From positions 1,212,501-1,276,500 of the forward strand of contig CM041197.1 in the NCBI GenBank assembly GCA_023078555.1: a stretch of DNA of 64,000 nt. Reading direction: 5' to 3'. A program made the translations under genes and the position numbers. Of this stretch, positions 1-12,228 are shown piece by piece; position 1 is the first letter of the stretch, and the number at the start of each line of letters is the position of its first letter. This DNA is from Ulva prolifera (lineage: Eukaryota > Chlorophyta > Ulvophyceae > Ulvales > Ulvaceae). Below the pieces are notes generated by a model that did no database searches, was not told the origin of the DNA, and saw only the letters and a list, made by a program, of their open reading frames with translations.

Positions 1-49
1 ACATTATAATCTATAGATCCGATGTCCGCTCACATCGGGGTGCAGCAGC

Positions 50-2571
50 TTAGTGGGTGTCCTCGTTGGCCTGCTGCACATACATCACGGGCACGTCAGA
101 ACTTTCACTGGCACGTTGGCACACTGCCCACAGTCAAGCAAGCAATGTTTCTATCGTTTCAGAGTTCAACTCTCAACGTTGCATGCATTCCGATGCAGAC
201 ATCAGCAACATGTAGGCACAGCTCTGTGCTCCTCGAGGAGCTCAGATTGGCCTTTCTGTGTGAAATCATCGTGTCACAGAACAGATCACCCCCTCTAGGA
301 CAAGCTATTAATATTACAAGCAGAGAGACAAATGGTGTAGCGTGTGGCAGGAGCGTACGCCCTCGGCGGTGGAGCCGTCGGTGGAGCCGGAGGCGTCGCC
401 GGAGGCGAAGTCGCCGCGCTCGCAGCCCTCGATGACCTCAAAGTCAGCGCCGGTGACAGCGGTGATGGAGGTGGCCACGTTGGTGTTGAAGCAGTTGCCC
501 TCGAGCAGAGCCTGAGCGATCGCCTGCACACACCCACGCAGTGACCACCAGTAGACTGACGAGAGAATTTAAAGGGCGTAAACAAACACAGTAAAAGAGT
601 CTCGTCCGGCTCAAAAGTTGCCATGAGACGCTGGCTGTAATATTTGTCAGCAGGTTAAGTGTTAGTAGACTTCAGCTCCATGACAGCGACCACCTGAGGT
701 CAGCTGCGTGGCAGCAAATACCACATACGGGAAAAGGGTGATGCTCTGATTGCATGCGAATCTGTCACCTGTGTCGCCGAAAGGATACATATACACATAT
801 GTGGGCAGAAGCTTTAGGCGCACCTTGGTGAAGACGACAGCGTAGGCGCGGGCGGAGCACCAGGCGAAGGCGACCGCGAAGGACGAAGCATCACCCTCGG
901 AGCAGGCAGTCACCTCAGCGCGGGCAAAGGCGTCAGCGATGAGCTCCACGAAGGAGGACGCGGTACCCACGGACAGAGCAGCGGCGTCGGCGAGGCACTC
1001 GCACTCCTCTGCAGAGGCCGCGACGGCGGTGGCGTGTGCCTCGGCGCTGGCCTCAGCCCAGGCCTCGGCGGTGGCGACGGCGGAGGCGCAACCGAACGCA
1101 ATGCCGGTGGACACGCACTGCGCCTGGGTCGCGGCCATGGCCTCGGCGATGGCGAAACCAGCATCCTCAGCAAAGTCCACAGCGGTGGCGATCACGCCAT
1201 CAAAGTCGGGGCGGCAGAACTCGGTGAACACCTCAGCCACGGCAGTAGCGTGGGCGTTGTCCATGTCAGAGAAGGTGGCTGCGCTGGCCTGGGATGTGCA
1301 GGTCACGGCGGAGATGGTCGAGCCGGAGAAGCCGCCGCTGAAGCCACCCTCATCTCCCTCATTACCCTCGTTACCCTCGTCGCCCTCATCCCCTTCGTCG
1401 CCCTCATCACCATCCTTGTCAGGGGTTCCACCCTCATCACCCTCGTCACCCTCGTCACCCTCGTTGCCTTCATCACCCTCGTCACCCTCATCGTTGCCGC
1501 CAAGAGTGGGGCGGGTGAAGCCGTCAAGGCCCTCATTGCCCTCATCACCCTCATCTCCCTCGTTGCCGTCAGTGCCGTCCTTGGCGAGGAGGGTGCGGGA
1601 GGAGGTGGTGCCGGTGGAGACGGCGGCGGAGGCCTGCTCTGGGGCCATAGCGGCGCCCGCGACCATCAGGCCAACAGCTGCTGCGGCGTAGATCCTGCAT
1701 GTACGCGTCTGTTCAGATTCCTGTTTGTGAAGTCCGCCAGTCCAGGCACAGCAACTTGAATGCTTCCAGAAACCGAACTGAGAAGCAATGACCCGCTGCT
1801 GCAACCCAATTGCTACCTAGTCTAGAATAGAATACCAACACACACTTACACAGAATGCCACACACTTACATTACATTTTCAAACACCTGCTTTACTGCTG
1901 TGAACAGAAAAAAAAAAAAAGTCATAAAGTTGCAACCCATGGGTGGATTGCCATTGCTGCTGTGCAGACATCAGTACTGATCATTGTGGCAGCCAGTTGC
2001 AGCCTAGCGTTGCAACATACATGATTGATTGAGTGCTGCTGTTCACAATTGCACTCTTGGATGCCATGTCTTGGATGCCATGAGTGTGAGCACAGTCTGG
2101 CCCACTGCCAAGTTGACTTCACTGCTTGCAGCAGTTGGTCAACCTTGTCAACCTTGAGGCTGTGCTGTCACTCTGCCTGTCAGCAACCTGCCTGACAGGG
2201 AACTTGCAACAGTCATCCCATGCCAACAGTACATTTAAATGCCTGCCACGGCAAGTATGAGAGTGCACCAGGTGATTGTTGCAGGCCTTATAATTACCTC
2301 AACAAGATTCTGGGCAAAACACACAGACCATTTGATCTAGATGAGTGGCAAGTTGCAGTTGAATGTAACTAGAAAGCAGCGTATAGCCACAGCTGCATGC
2401 ATGTACGTACCGCGCAGCCCTTACCTAGGCCTGTACAATCAGATCAATCCCGGAACCAGACGGAAGCCGAAAAGCAAGGCACTGATGACAACGCAAGCAC
2501 CTCACAGCACTGTATGTAGACAGCTATAGCTACTATAATCTCACAGACATCAAAGTGTGTGAAGCGCACAT
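50..2571 (-). CDS. Secreted acidic-repeat / alternating-Ala Cys protein, copy 1
   Basis: Exons on the minus strand: first exon ending at 2570, then 1694-824, 523-359 and 73-50 (stop TAA). The phases join exactly. The start codon is split: exon 1 ends in AT and exon 2 begins with G, giving a protein of about 353 residues. Residues 1-24 (MIYAAAAVGLMVAGAAMA then PEQASA) look like a signal peptide. Residues 42-117 hold about 18 Asp/Asn-Glu-Gly triplets, so glycine falls at every third position. Residues 130-291 are Ala-rich, with stretches where Ala occupies every second residue. The 55-residue third exon adds more of this domain. There are ten cysteines. The last exon encodes only QANEDTH. Introns are 875, 300 and 285 bp. 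No named family was recognised; a secreted wall, matrix or mucilage protein is inference. Confidence 0.85.
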
Positions 2572-2690
2572 GATGCTGAGTCCTGTGCTTGAAGCTGGAG
2601 CTGTCAAGTGGAGGTGCTACGTGTAGATGTTCTGGCGGTGCACGGGCTGGGACGTCTGAGTTGCTGTGACCTGTACCGCTGCGATGGGCG

Positions 2691-2825
2691 GTATATATAC
2701 GCTCCGTGACTGCAGCTATAGTCGCGCCCCTTAGCAACCGTCCACTTCCGTCGCTGCAGTCCCCGCTCGAATCGAGGTGCCCCCCACGCATGCGGCCTAG
2801 AAGCCGTGCTCTTCGCACCCATGAC
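2691..2825 (-). promoter_or_regulatory. Promoter of copy 1: TATA box and shared upstream element
   Basis: GTATATATAC at 2691-2700 lies about 120 bp upstream of the split start codon. At 2812-2825 is TTCGCACCCATGAC, which recurs in the same orientation relative to the gene at 80-117 bp from the TATA box in all four copies. Confidence 0.65.
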
Positions 2826-3805
2826 GAGCGCACGGCTGCACGTAGCACTATCCACGGACTCTCGCCACGTAGGCGTACACACCCTCGTAATTCTGCATCG
2901 TTCAAGCTTTCCAGGCCCGTGTGAATTACGACGGCGAGCCGGGTGGCGGCGTGCTGCAGCAGGTCGGCGCACATGGGCATGCGCGCGCCCATTCTGCGGC
3001 CGCATTAGGCTGTGCGGGGCAGCGGTGACGCAAGATGGTGATGCGCCGGGGCGGCAGGGAACGTATCTCGAAACATGGTGATCAAGGTGCGTGGAGTGAT
3101 CGGCCTCGTGCCGCGTTGGATGCTCGCGAGTCGACTCGATCGGCCCATTATGTCAGCAAGTGTGTCCGGCGCCGGTCTACCTCGTAATTGCAGCGGGCCG
3201 GGGTAATGCTGATGTGTATGAGAAGTCAGGGCAACAATGTTTATGAGTTCGTGTGAGCGGCGATTGCGAGATGGTGTAGCGCATGAGCCAGCTCCAGGTC
3301 CTGCGGCTGCCCGGGCCGGACTCAGGGCTGCAGCTGCGCGTGTTACACGGGAAAAGGCGGCGCGAGGTGGGCAGCATCGCGAAGAACGCGAGAGGATTGA
3401 GGGGTGCGTGTGTGTTGCAAAGACAAAGTCGGGGTGCGCGTGCACGTGTGTGTCTCCCTTTGAACGTTGACTAGGCAGTTGTCCCTCTTCGAACCGAGTT
3501 GTCTCATTCAGTATCTTCAACGGATCCGGAGGACTATCTCGACTTCGGATGAGATTCGGTCTTAGTGTTTGTTTCCTCCTGTTCACTCTTTTCAAAAGAG
3601 TCTTTTGTAAAGTGTCTCGAGTTCGTGGCGACGGGAACCTTCAGGTGCTGACACATGGCATTTGTGGCTTCAAACACCATTTCCCAGCCGAGTTCTGTCA
3701 TTGTTTTCCAGCCAGGTGTCCACATGATTCAAAGCTTGATTCTCTTCCGACGGTGGTCCCAGCAGCGTGCGCCGCTCTTCTTGCCTGGCTGATGCATGCG
3801 CAGGA

Positions 3806-3852
3806 ACAGCCGCGCGATGTTCGTAGGTTTACAGCCGCGCGATGTTCGTAGG
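3806..3852. repeat. 22-bp direct duplication
   Basis: ACAGCCGCGCGATGTTCGTA(GG) occurs at 3806-3827 and again at 3831-3852 with no mismatch. Confidence 0.9.
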
Positions 3853-5150
3853 AGGTTCTTTACTTGCGTTCCACTGCCATCACTTTCTCTCCGCAGTGAG
3901 TGTCGCGTCGGCATGCGATAGCGAATCTGCTAGCGATGTCACAGCAGCAGGCTGTCTGAGCATGTGCGCGCTAGAGCACACTGCTCTCGCGACGCGCTAG
4001 GAAGCGGTGCAGCTCACGTGCTAGAGCTGCGCATGTCCACTGCTGCCATGTGCCGGCGCAAAGCGACGGGAGACTCGGCTTCGGAATCACGCACCACAAG
4101 TGCACGTGCACTGTACACATATCGTGTTACAGAAGATTGAATTCAATCCGGCACCGGGCACTGTACACAATACTCACAAAAGATTGAACGGAAATTTCGA
4201 AATTAATGCACAAACACAGGAAAGTGGCACAGTGCACATGTGTTACAAGGACAAAGCCGGACATCTAGAGGCCGGATGTGCACACGCCCAAGCACTCTGC
4301 GTGGTGGTCCTGCGGTACGCGACTGCCGTTGCCGTGCCAGCGCTAAAGTGCCTGCACCTGCACGTGTGCTGTTGGCGGCCGCGGTAGCTTTGGTGGGTCG
4401 TTTCCTGTGCGCTGTTCTGGCGGTGCTATTTGCTGTTTCCCCAGCTTTGTGCGTGTAACGCAAGCGCTCTGCAATGCACAAAGTCTGCATACGCGGGCTT
4501 GAACAAGCCGGAGGTTACCGGGACATTTGATGCTGTGTTCTGTGCGTACGCGTGGTCGCTGGAGGTGTCCGTGCATGTGTACAAAAACTGTTTTCTTTTT
4601 CTGATACACTGTGCTCATCGTTGCGTATCTCGGAGTAAGGGTTACAAATCTCGGAGATAGTCCCGAGCAACGAATGATAAACTTGCATCTGTGCACCTTG
4701 ACGAGAGCTCTTCGCGATGCTGGAGCTTGTGCAGTGCTCGCTTAGGCCCTTTCACAGTTCCGAAACAGCACTGATGTTCCCGAATATGCTGTCCCGTAAC
4801 ACATCCGTGTACCTACAGCGTGTATGCTTCCGGAACGCAGCCATGTTGTCACGGAGCATCTGCACGCATCGCCATGCATGTATGCACATGGCGCCGCGCG
4901 GCTCGATTAGTGGGGTCACCGCATGCAGCTGCCATGCCGTACAGCGCGCGCGCTGCGTGCCAGCACCTGGCAGCCCGGCCTTGGTACTCTGTGGGAAGAT
5001 TCCGGCTGTGGTGACGAACGCCGACGCAAATTTAGGCGTTTGGCAGCGGCGTACGTGCACGTGCGGAGCGTGAGTAAAGCTGCAGGCGGCCTGGAGGCAC
5101 CAGGAACACGAGCACTGTCCAGCTGCAGCACTGGCAGAATTAGTGATGAG

Positions 5151-5188
5151 CGTGGCCATTCGTCGCGATTCGTGGCCATTCGTCGCGA
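5151..5188. repeat. 18-bp direct duplication
   Basis: CGTGGCCATTCGTCGCGA at 5151-5168 is repeated at 5171-5188, period 20. Confidence 0.9.
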
Positions 5189-5686
5189 AGATAAGGGGCG
5201 GTTTCTATGCATGTGCTTGGCGGGTTGCTGTTAGGATCCTGAAGTTGGCTGGCATGCCAATTGACCCCCAGCAAGCTTGTGCTTCAGCTTGGACAGAGGA
5301 TCCATGGCTGCAGCTAACCAATGGCATAGGTTGTTTCACTGGTTGGCCACTGTGGGAGGAGCACGGAGCACCTCTCAAGTTGACTCTGTACTTTCACCAC
5401 TTGTTGCAGGAACACAGCACAACCACACCACGCAGCTGCGTGTCTGAGTGCTACCTGCCCCTAGCACCCTCCCCTGCTTTGTACTTGCGACACTGCAGCT
5501 GTTCTGGTGTGTGGCCATGGGGCTGCAGCTGGCTGCATTATGGTTTGCACCTGCAGGCCTGGTGAAATTTCAAGGTCAGCTTTACAAAAACAGAGTCAGA
5601 GACCTGGGGGCAGGTAGCATCTCAGAGCCAGCACCGTGTGACAGTATCACCTCACACCACAATCATTCATGTCACACATGCCAACC

Positions 5687-5710
5687 CGCCTTGCTGCCTT
5701 TGTCCTTGTA
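5687..5710 (+). mobile_element. Very short retrotransposon tail with 13-bp target-site duplication
   Basis: The 24-bp insert, reading CTTTGTCCTTGTA at its 3' end, sits between perfect copies of ACACATGCCAACC at 5674-5686 and 5711-5723. The insert matches the 3' end of the dispersed TTGTAAC family, so it reads as an extremely 5'-truncated non-LTR insertion. Confidence 0.7.
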
Positions 5711-6756
5711 ACACATGCCAACCGCCTCTCACATCCCGACCCCTCACACCCCTCAGAACACAAACTGCGTCTACCTGCCTCTGGCCAGAGCTCTCGACAC
5801 GGCCAAACGAGCAGCGTATCGCCCCATGCCACCAGACAGCAGCTAGAAACGTTGCCACCCGGACATCCGGCGGCATAAAACTGGACTGTTACTCAGTGTG
5901 TGCCTCCTGCAGTTCCCCCTCCGCCAATTTGAAAGCACGTGTCGCGGTAGGCCCCTATAGGTAGCCCCTAAGCCACATGAGCATGCCCACTGTTGACCTG
6001 AGAGCACCAAAAAAGGATTAAACCTTCGGTTGCACCCGGTATAATCGGAGGCCCACCTCCCCCCATCCCCACAGGCCCACCACATTTTCAGGCTGTCTCA
6101 GGCGAGGGGGTTGGGCACTCGGTCTGCATGCACGTCCACTGGGAGCGCGGGCACCTCAGCTCTAGAACGCTCTGGAACACGCTTTAAAGAGCTATAGACT
6201 GAGTAGAACAACCTGAAACGGTCTTAAGCATACTGGGCGAAACAGGTGTGAATGCCCAGCGAAACGAGGGGTTCTTGACCAAAAGTGCTGTTTTGCCCAG
6301 CACGGCTCATATGGCATCAAACGGCGCCCAGCGCATGCCCATTGTGCTTGGTGGGCCGAGAACACCTCAAAAACACCATAATATGTGTCACTGGTGATCA
6401 TTGACAAGTCAGCTGGTTGTTGGTGTCCGTCTGACTTGACGGCACGGGTCGCGACGACTCGTCAGCGTGGCCACGGCGAGCGACCAGCTCGCCGGGGGCC
6501 TCGCCGGGGGTGGTTAATCAGTGCAGCAATGACAGACTTGTGCGTTGACCACTGGAATTCCCACCACTGCTATTGCTGATCAACGCTGCATGGCCAGTGT
6601 CAAGTTCGGCAAAAAAATGCGAGCAGTTTCTGTCCCTCTCGCCAGTGATGTGGAGTCGTTCTTTCTTTTCAACTGTTGAGGCTGCTCCATGCATGTTTGT
6701 GCTGATCTGCTACAGTTCTTTTATCGCTGCTGGAACCAAGTCACACACAAGCACAT

Positions 6757-6891
6757 CTCTGTCGTTGGCTGCGCCGGTGATGGGTTTCCTGGGCGTGGTG
6801 TGTGTCGCGTGCGTGGGTGGCTGGGTGTTTGCTTCGTCTGTTTGCTTCTTTCGCGGTGCTGCCCGCCTTGCTGCCTTTGTCCTTGTAACAT
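6757..6891 (+). mobile_element. 5'-truncated TTGTAAC-family retrotransposon tail
   Basis: A GT-rich segment ending CCTTTGTCCTTGTAAC is flanked by perfect 12-bp repeats ACACAAGCACAT at 6745-6756 and 6892-6903. The segment is closely similar to the ends of the copies at 13879-14218 and 51140-51339. Confidence 0.75.
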
Positions 6892-9682
6892 ACACAAGCA
6901 CATTATCCAGAACGTCTTATATTTGGCGCTGGTCTCATTGCCATGCGATGTACCTCTGGAAGTAGCTATGATTACATCTGCGTCAGCGTGCATGGCGTAG
7001 CAATATGAAAGCAGCGCCCGCTCACATCGTAAGCCAGCTGCGATGACTAGACGGGTCTATAGATCATTTGATGTTTTAGTGACACCCAGTCCAGGTCTCA
7101 TGGACCAAGTCGAGCTTTCGGCAGCCTGCCGTGACCGCTGTCGGAGAACGTGCATGCCAGCCTGTTGAGCATCATCATCGCAGTTACGCCCTCAAACCTG
7201 ATCATGTTTGAGGCTGATCGTGCGCTCCATCGGGCTGCAGCTTGAGAAGGGCGGATCTGCCTCTTCGAAGCCCTGGCAGGTACTCTTGCTTCCACGAAGT
7301 TTACATCTTATCGCACTACGTGGCAATAATTTGTCATTAATCTTAATAAGGACCGTGTGTCTCCGATGTTGCGTAGTCATGTTGAGCCTGATCAGCAGGC
7401 ATCGCGTGGTGTGAACGGATGACCTCACAGAAGCATGTCCTCGGTGTGATATACACTCTCACACCATCGCTCATGGTCATTACCATTTACGGCTGCTTTT
7501 GACGTGAGCGCTTGACACCATGTGCGATGTTTGGTTTCTTTGGCATTATGGCATTCAAGGCACTCACCAGATCCTGGCACAGTATGCACTGCTACCAATA
7601 CCCATTTAGAGTATATATGGAAGAAAGTTTCGTTGGTGCGAAGCCATTAGAATTGATGCAGTGGGCACACGCCCATCCTCCCTGACACATCTGTTTGGTG
7701 TTCTAGATCTGGACACAGATGATTACCGATGTATGTGATTTTGTACCACACGTTGGGCATTGACAATCTATTCTGGAGTCTCAAGCTGGCTGTGGGGCCT
7801 CGACGACTCCGGGGTTTCCTGTTCTGACTGCTCTGTGCCAGTGCACAGTGTCCTGTCTGATGCCTCGGCAAGCAAGGCACACAACTGTGTTATGGATTGC
7901 ATTAGTCAAAATCTTTGCGTTTCTAGGATCTGCATATCTTGATGTCGGGCCTGGGGCTGTTGCTGCTGACGGGGTAGATGGGGTAGATAGCGCTGTCCAT
8001 CAGTGACATTTTGCTACTATGTTGTTCCTGGCATGTGAATGGCTTGCTCACCACCCCACAGGAGTGACGTATACTCTGTTCTCATGTTAGGCAATCCTCT
8101 CTGATCTGATGTGAAGCAACGCACAAGCTCATCCAGGGACTGGTTCATCTTTGCTGGGGTGTGTATATGATCTGACCCCTGGTCTAGTGATCATACGGAT
8201 CAGTTTTTGGACATTTTGAGGATCGAGATTGACCCCGTATCTGTGTTTGGCAGATGGAACTTGTAGCCATCACTGTGGTAGGCTTCATGTGCATCCTGTG
8301 CACACTGTTCTGGCAGTTGGGATGTTGCAACAAGCGCTGAGAGATTTGGACACTGTTGTGATCATCGGTGCTGGACTTGTCTACTTACCAGGCTGCTGCA
8401 GGCTACGCACAGAGCATGGAACAATGCTCGAGCCTATGACAGTGGATGTAAACGTGGACTCTGGCGAGAGGCTGTTGTCTGTTGCAGGCAGAGAGCGAGG
8501 GTCAGAGCGTCATACGAACTACATGGTTCCTGCTTCCCAATGAGGCATCACTACGTAGAAAAAGAAATGCAGAAAACTGATGCACATGCAGCGGCGATGC
8601 TGACAGACTTGCCAGAACGGCCGACCTGCATGATTCAAATCACCATGTAGTGGTGCCGAAATGCTCCGTTCTTGTATTGATGTCCCCACATGAGTTGTGC
8701 ATCTCGGCAACATCGATCAGAGGTGGCCACTGGCATTGGTGGCCAGCTGTGGCGGGCCCTAGTCTTGGGCTGAACTCAGAAGCAGTGTTGAGTCGCTTTG
8801 CAGCATGTCCAGTGTTGTCACTTTGAAAATAGATGTGAATATTCGGAACTGTTCTATGTGATCGGGTTTGATGATGTAACGGTGCTCAGAACAATGCTAC
8901 TGCCGACAAAGACCTGCCCTGCATAGCCCACAAGTGCATACATCATGTGGGAGCTTGCCAGCCACCACGCAGTCAGTCAGTCACAGTGGTACAAGGACAC
9001 ATGTACAGCCATCGAGGCAGATAGCACCGAAGGACACAAACACGGGTCAGAGTGCGGTCAGGGCACAGCTGCTTTCAATTGCAAGCACCTTGCCAGATCC
9101 TGTTTGGTGACATCAGGCAACGCAGCGATCTAGCCTCAGGCCGCTGAAGCAGATCTGCAGCAGCGTGTTACTACCTGTGCTGCTCCTGTCCGCAGTCACA
9201 ACATGCTCAGCCAGAGGTGCAAGAGAGGGCTGGTTACGTTACAGCACGCAGCTGGAGAACATATGTGGATCACTCGGTATAACAACGGGCCAGTGGGCCT
9301 ACACCACCTGCTGTTGCCATGCAGTGCCCCTATGCCACAGCCACCCGCGCTGCCGTCCAGGTGCATCCTCTAGTTGCAGTACCGAAACTCCCCAGTAGCA
9401 CATTGAATAGAATACTAGCCTATCGATAAATTAGCCCCTAGAAACTCTCTGATATTGGATGAATCCGACGCAGCGGTGAGCCGTCTGCACTTGCAGCTGT
9501 CCCTTCTCTGCTCATTATGGATTAGCTAATCCCTAGGTTGGGGCCCTTCGTTATTGGTGTAGAATGCTCGGGCCTGCGTGGCCCGGCATCATGCATGGAG
9601 CCTCCAGGTCCCGCACAGCACTCCCCGGGTCTCTCCCGGGGGTTGCGAGCTCAGTCTTCGTAGGTGGCCCTTGCGCAGCAGC

Positions 9683-10011
9683 TTAATGGCCGAGGCTGTC
9701 GTTCGCCTGCTGCACACGCACCACAGCCACGTCAGCATGCGTACACATCACTCCCACAAACTGTTGATGTCTAGATACATGATGAAACATGAATTCAATT
9801 ACACGCGGAGGCAATTGCAGCATATGCACGGGTCGTAGCCACAGCTGTTGAGGTGAATACTAGAACTTGTGCCCTCTAGACAGACTGAACATGAGGCGTC
9901 TGAACATGAGAAAATTCTCTTTCGGAGAGACAACCCATTGCAATGCTGTACATCACGGTCAGCTCTATGTATGCAAGTGTCTATCGCAGTGCCACAGGCC
10001 CTAGACAAGAG

Positions 10012-10043
<32 letters not shown>

Positions 10044-11985
10044 TGGTGCAGGGGAGCGTACGCCCTCGGCGGTGGAGCCGTCGGTGGAGCCGGAGGCGTC
10101 GCCGGCGGCGAAATCGCCGCGCTCGCAGCCCTCAATGACCTCAAAGTCGGCGCCGGTGACAGCGGTGATGGCGGTGGCCACGTTGGTGGTGAAGCAGTCA
10201 CCCTCAAGCAGAGCCTGGGCGATCGCCTGCACACACCCACGCAGTCAGCAGCTGGCCACCACCGGCACTCCTGATACTGCAGGCATCCCTCTGGCTAGCA
10301 CAGCTGCAGCACGGAAGGTACTGGTGCAATTGGTCGGGCGCAGGGACACCTGCACTGGCTGGCGCTGCAGCTGCGATCACGGCAACACTGGCAACGGCGG
10401 AGTGCCAGACACGTTTGGAGCTGCAACCAAAGCAGCTGCCATTATGACCTGGTGTGTTGGGAGGACTCACCTTGGTGAAGACGGTGGCGTAGGCGCGGGC
10501 AGTGCACCAGGAGAAGGCGACTGCGTAGGACTCGGCGTCACCCTCGACGCAGGCAGTCACCTCAGCGCGGGCAAAGGCATCGGCGATGAGCTCCACGAAG
10601 GAGGACGCGGTACCCACGGAGAGGGTGGCGGCCTTGGCGAGGCAGTCGCACTCCTCTGTAGAGGCCGCGACGGCGGTCGAGTGCGCCTCGGCGGTGGCCT
10701 CAGCCCAGGCCTCGGCGGTGGCGACAGCGGAGGAGCAACCGAATGCAATGCCGGTGGACACGCACTGCGCCTGGGTCGCGGCCATGGCATCGGCGATGGC
10801 GAAACCAGCATCCTCAGCAAAGTCCACAGCGGTGGCGATCACGCCATCAAAGTCGGGGCGGCAGAACTCAGTGAACACCTGAGCCACAGCGGTAGCGTGC
10901 GCGTTCTCCATGGCAGAGAAGGTGGCTGCGGTGGCCTGGGAGGTGCAGGTCACGGCGGAGATGGTAGAGCCGGAGAAGCCGCTGCTGAAGCCACCCTCAT
11001 TTCCTTCGTTACCCTCGTTGCCCTCGTTACCCTCATCCCCCTCATCGCCCTCATCACCGTCCTTGTCAACGACACCACCCTCGTCGCCCTCATTGCCCTC
11101 GTCACCCTCATTGCCCTCGTCGCCTTCGTCGCCCTCGTCGTTGCCGGCACTCAGGGATGGGCGGATGAAGCGATCAAGGCCCTCATTGCCCTCATCACCC
11201 TCATCGCCCTCGTTGCCGTCAATGCCGTCCTTGGCGAGGAGGGTGCGGGAGGTGGTGGTGCCGGTGGAGACGGCGGCGGAGGCCTGCTCTGGCGCCATGG
11301 CGGCGCCCGCGACCATCAGGCCGACTGCAGCTGCGGCGTAGATCCTGCATGCACAACACACATGTAAAGTCAAGTAAAGTCAACATATACTGCAAAGCTC
11401 AGGCTTGCACAGCTGATAGTGTTGCATGCTGTAGCAATTTTTAAAAATTAAGTGCTTACTAGTGACTTCTGACACTGCAGATGCCATGCACTTGCTCTGC
11501 TGTGGCAACAAATGCCTGCATGCAGATCTATGCATGATCATGTATGCTGGTGCACCACAAGATGTGAGAAGGGGGGACTATGCAAGTGAGCACTTGCACA
11601 TTTGCTTTGCTTTTACATGCACATATGCATGCATGCATGGCATATGTGTCCTGCCAGAGCTGCTCATCCTCACGACAAGGTACAGCTGTTTCACTGTGGA
11701 GCTGAAACTGTAGATCGTTCTTGCCGAAACTATCACGGGTGTAAACAAGAAACACAGCAGCAGCTACTGCAGAATCTGTTCGGAAATAGCTCTAGCTTTC
11801 ACACACGTAGCCACACACTGCAGCGGCGCCATTGCAAGCACGCGCTCGAGCTCCCTGATACGACAGGACAGGTGTAGCACAATGTGTACTACGTAGCAGA
11901 AACACCATGCCGCAATATAAAGAGTGCGTTCGCTTGCTGTCGGCGTCAGCTGCCTGCAGGTAGCGGTGGGGTTGAGGACGCACAT
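9683..11985 (-). CDS. Secreted acidic-repeat / alternating-Ala Cys protein, copy 2
   Basis: Exon 1 ends at 11984; coding exons are 11344-10471, 10226-10062 and 9709-9683. They give about 355 residues with the same plan as copy 1: signal peptide, Gly-Asp-Glu triplets, Ala/Cys domain with ten cysteines, then a tiny last exon. Here that exon reads QANDSLGH instead of QANEDTH. The start codon is again split as CAAGAT^G with donor GTGCGT. In the triplet region it carries VVDKDG and groups with copy 4, whereas copies 1 and 3 carry PDKDG. Introns are 639, 244 and 352 bp. The third contains a run of 29 G on the plus strand. Function unknown. Confidence 0.85.
10013..10041. repeat. Homopolymer run of 29 G
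   Basis: An uninterrupted G run on the plus strand inside intron 3 of copy 2, 20 bp from the exon 3 donor. The length may be affected by assembly or sequencing slippage. Confidence 0.9.
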
Positions 11986-12108
11986 CTTGAGTTGAGTCTT
12001 GGGCGGGAGCTCGGAATACGGAACGGCTCGGAGATAGCTGGAGCTGATTAGACTTGAACAAGGGCTGGAGCTCGGAGATAGTTGGTAGTGTAGCTCTGCC
12101 AGAGCGCG

Positions 12109-12228
12109 GTATATATACGCCCCGCGGGGTCGCGACCCGCAGCCTGTGACCCGCGCTCGATGGAGCAAAAGATGCGAAAGGAATCGTGGCTGCAGTGGCA
12201 ACACAGGCACGCGTTTCGCAACGATGAC
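12109..12228 (-). promoter_or_regulatory. Promoter of copy 2
   Basis: GTATATATAC at 12109-12118, about 125 bp upstream of the start codon. The shared element TTCGCAACGATGAC is at 12215-12228. Further upstream GTGTGCATCAATCTTGCG at 12336-12353 is identical to a motif upstream of copy 3. Confidence 0.65.

Larger units (their letters stand above)
2826..9682. other. Gene-poor stretch with repeats between copies 1 and 2
   Basis: No exon with convincing splice signals or family similarity was found here. The stretch holds several TTGTAAC-ended retrotransposon tails (annotated separately), degenerate copies of the same tail at 3340-3390 and 4241-4260 (reverse) and 4380-4461 (forward), and two small tandem duplications. 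Short open frames are present but have no conserved features. Confidence 0.5.

Noticed and set aside
939-1691. Long plus-strand open frames rich in Pro-Ser or Leu-Ile-Thr-Val opposite copy 1, with equivalents opposite copies 2-4
   Set aside because: They are mirror frames of the GAGGGCGAC-type triplet repeat and of the high-GC coding exon. They lack splice or start conservation.
600-1694. Identifying the triplet-repeat proteins as collagens
   Set aside because: Glycine periodicity is right, but proline is nearly absent and the two other positions are almost only Asp/Asn and Glu.
1695-1804. In-frame ATG codons upstream of the main exon in copies 1-3
   Set aside because: Each lies in intron 1, with a different sequence in every copy. 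The split AT^G start is the only conserved one.
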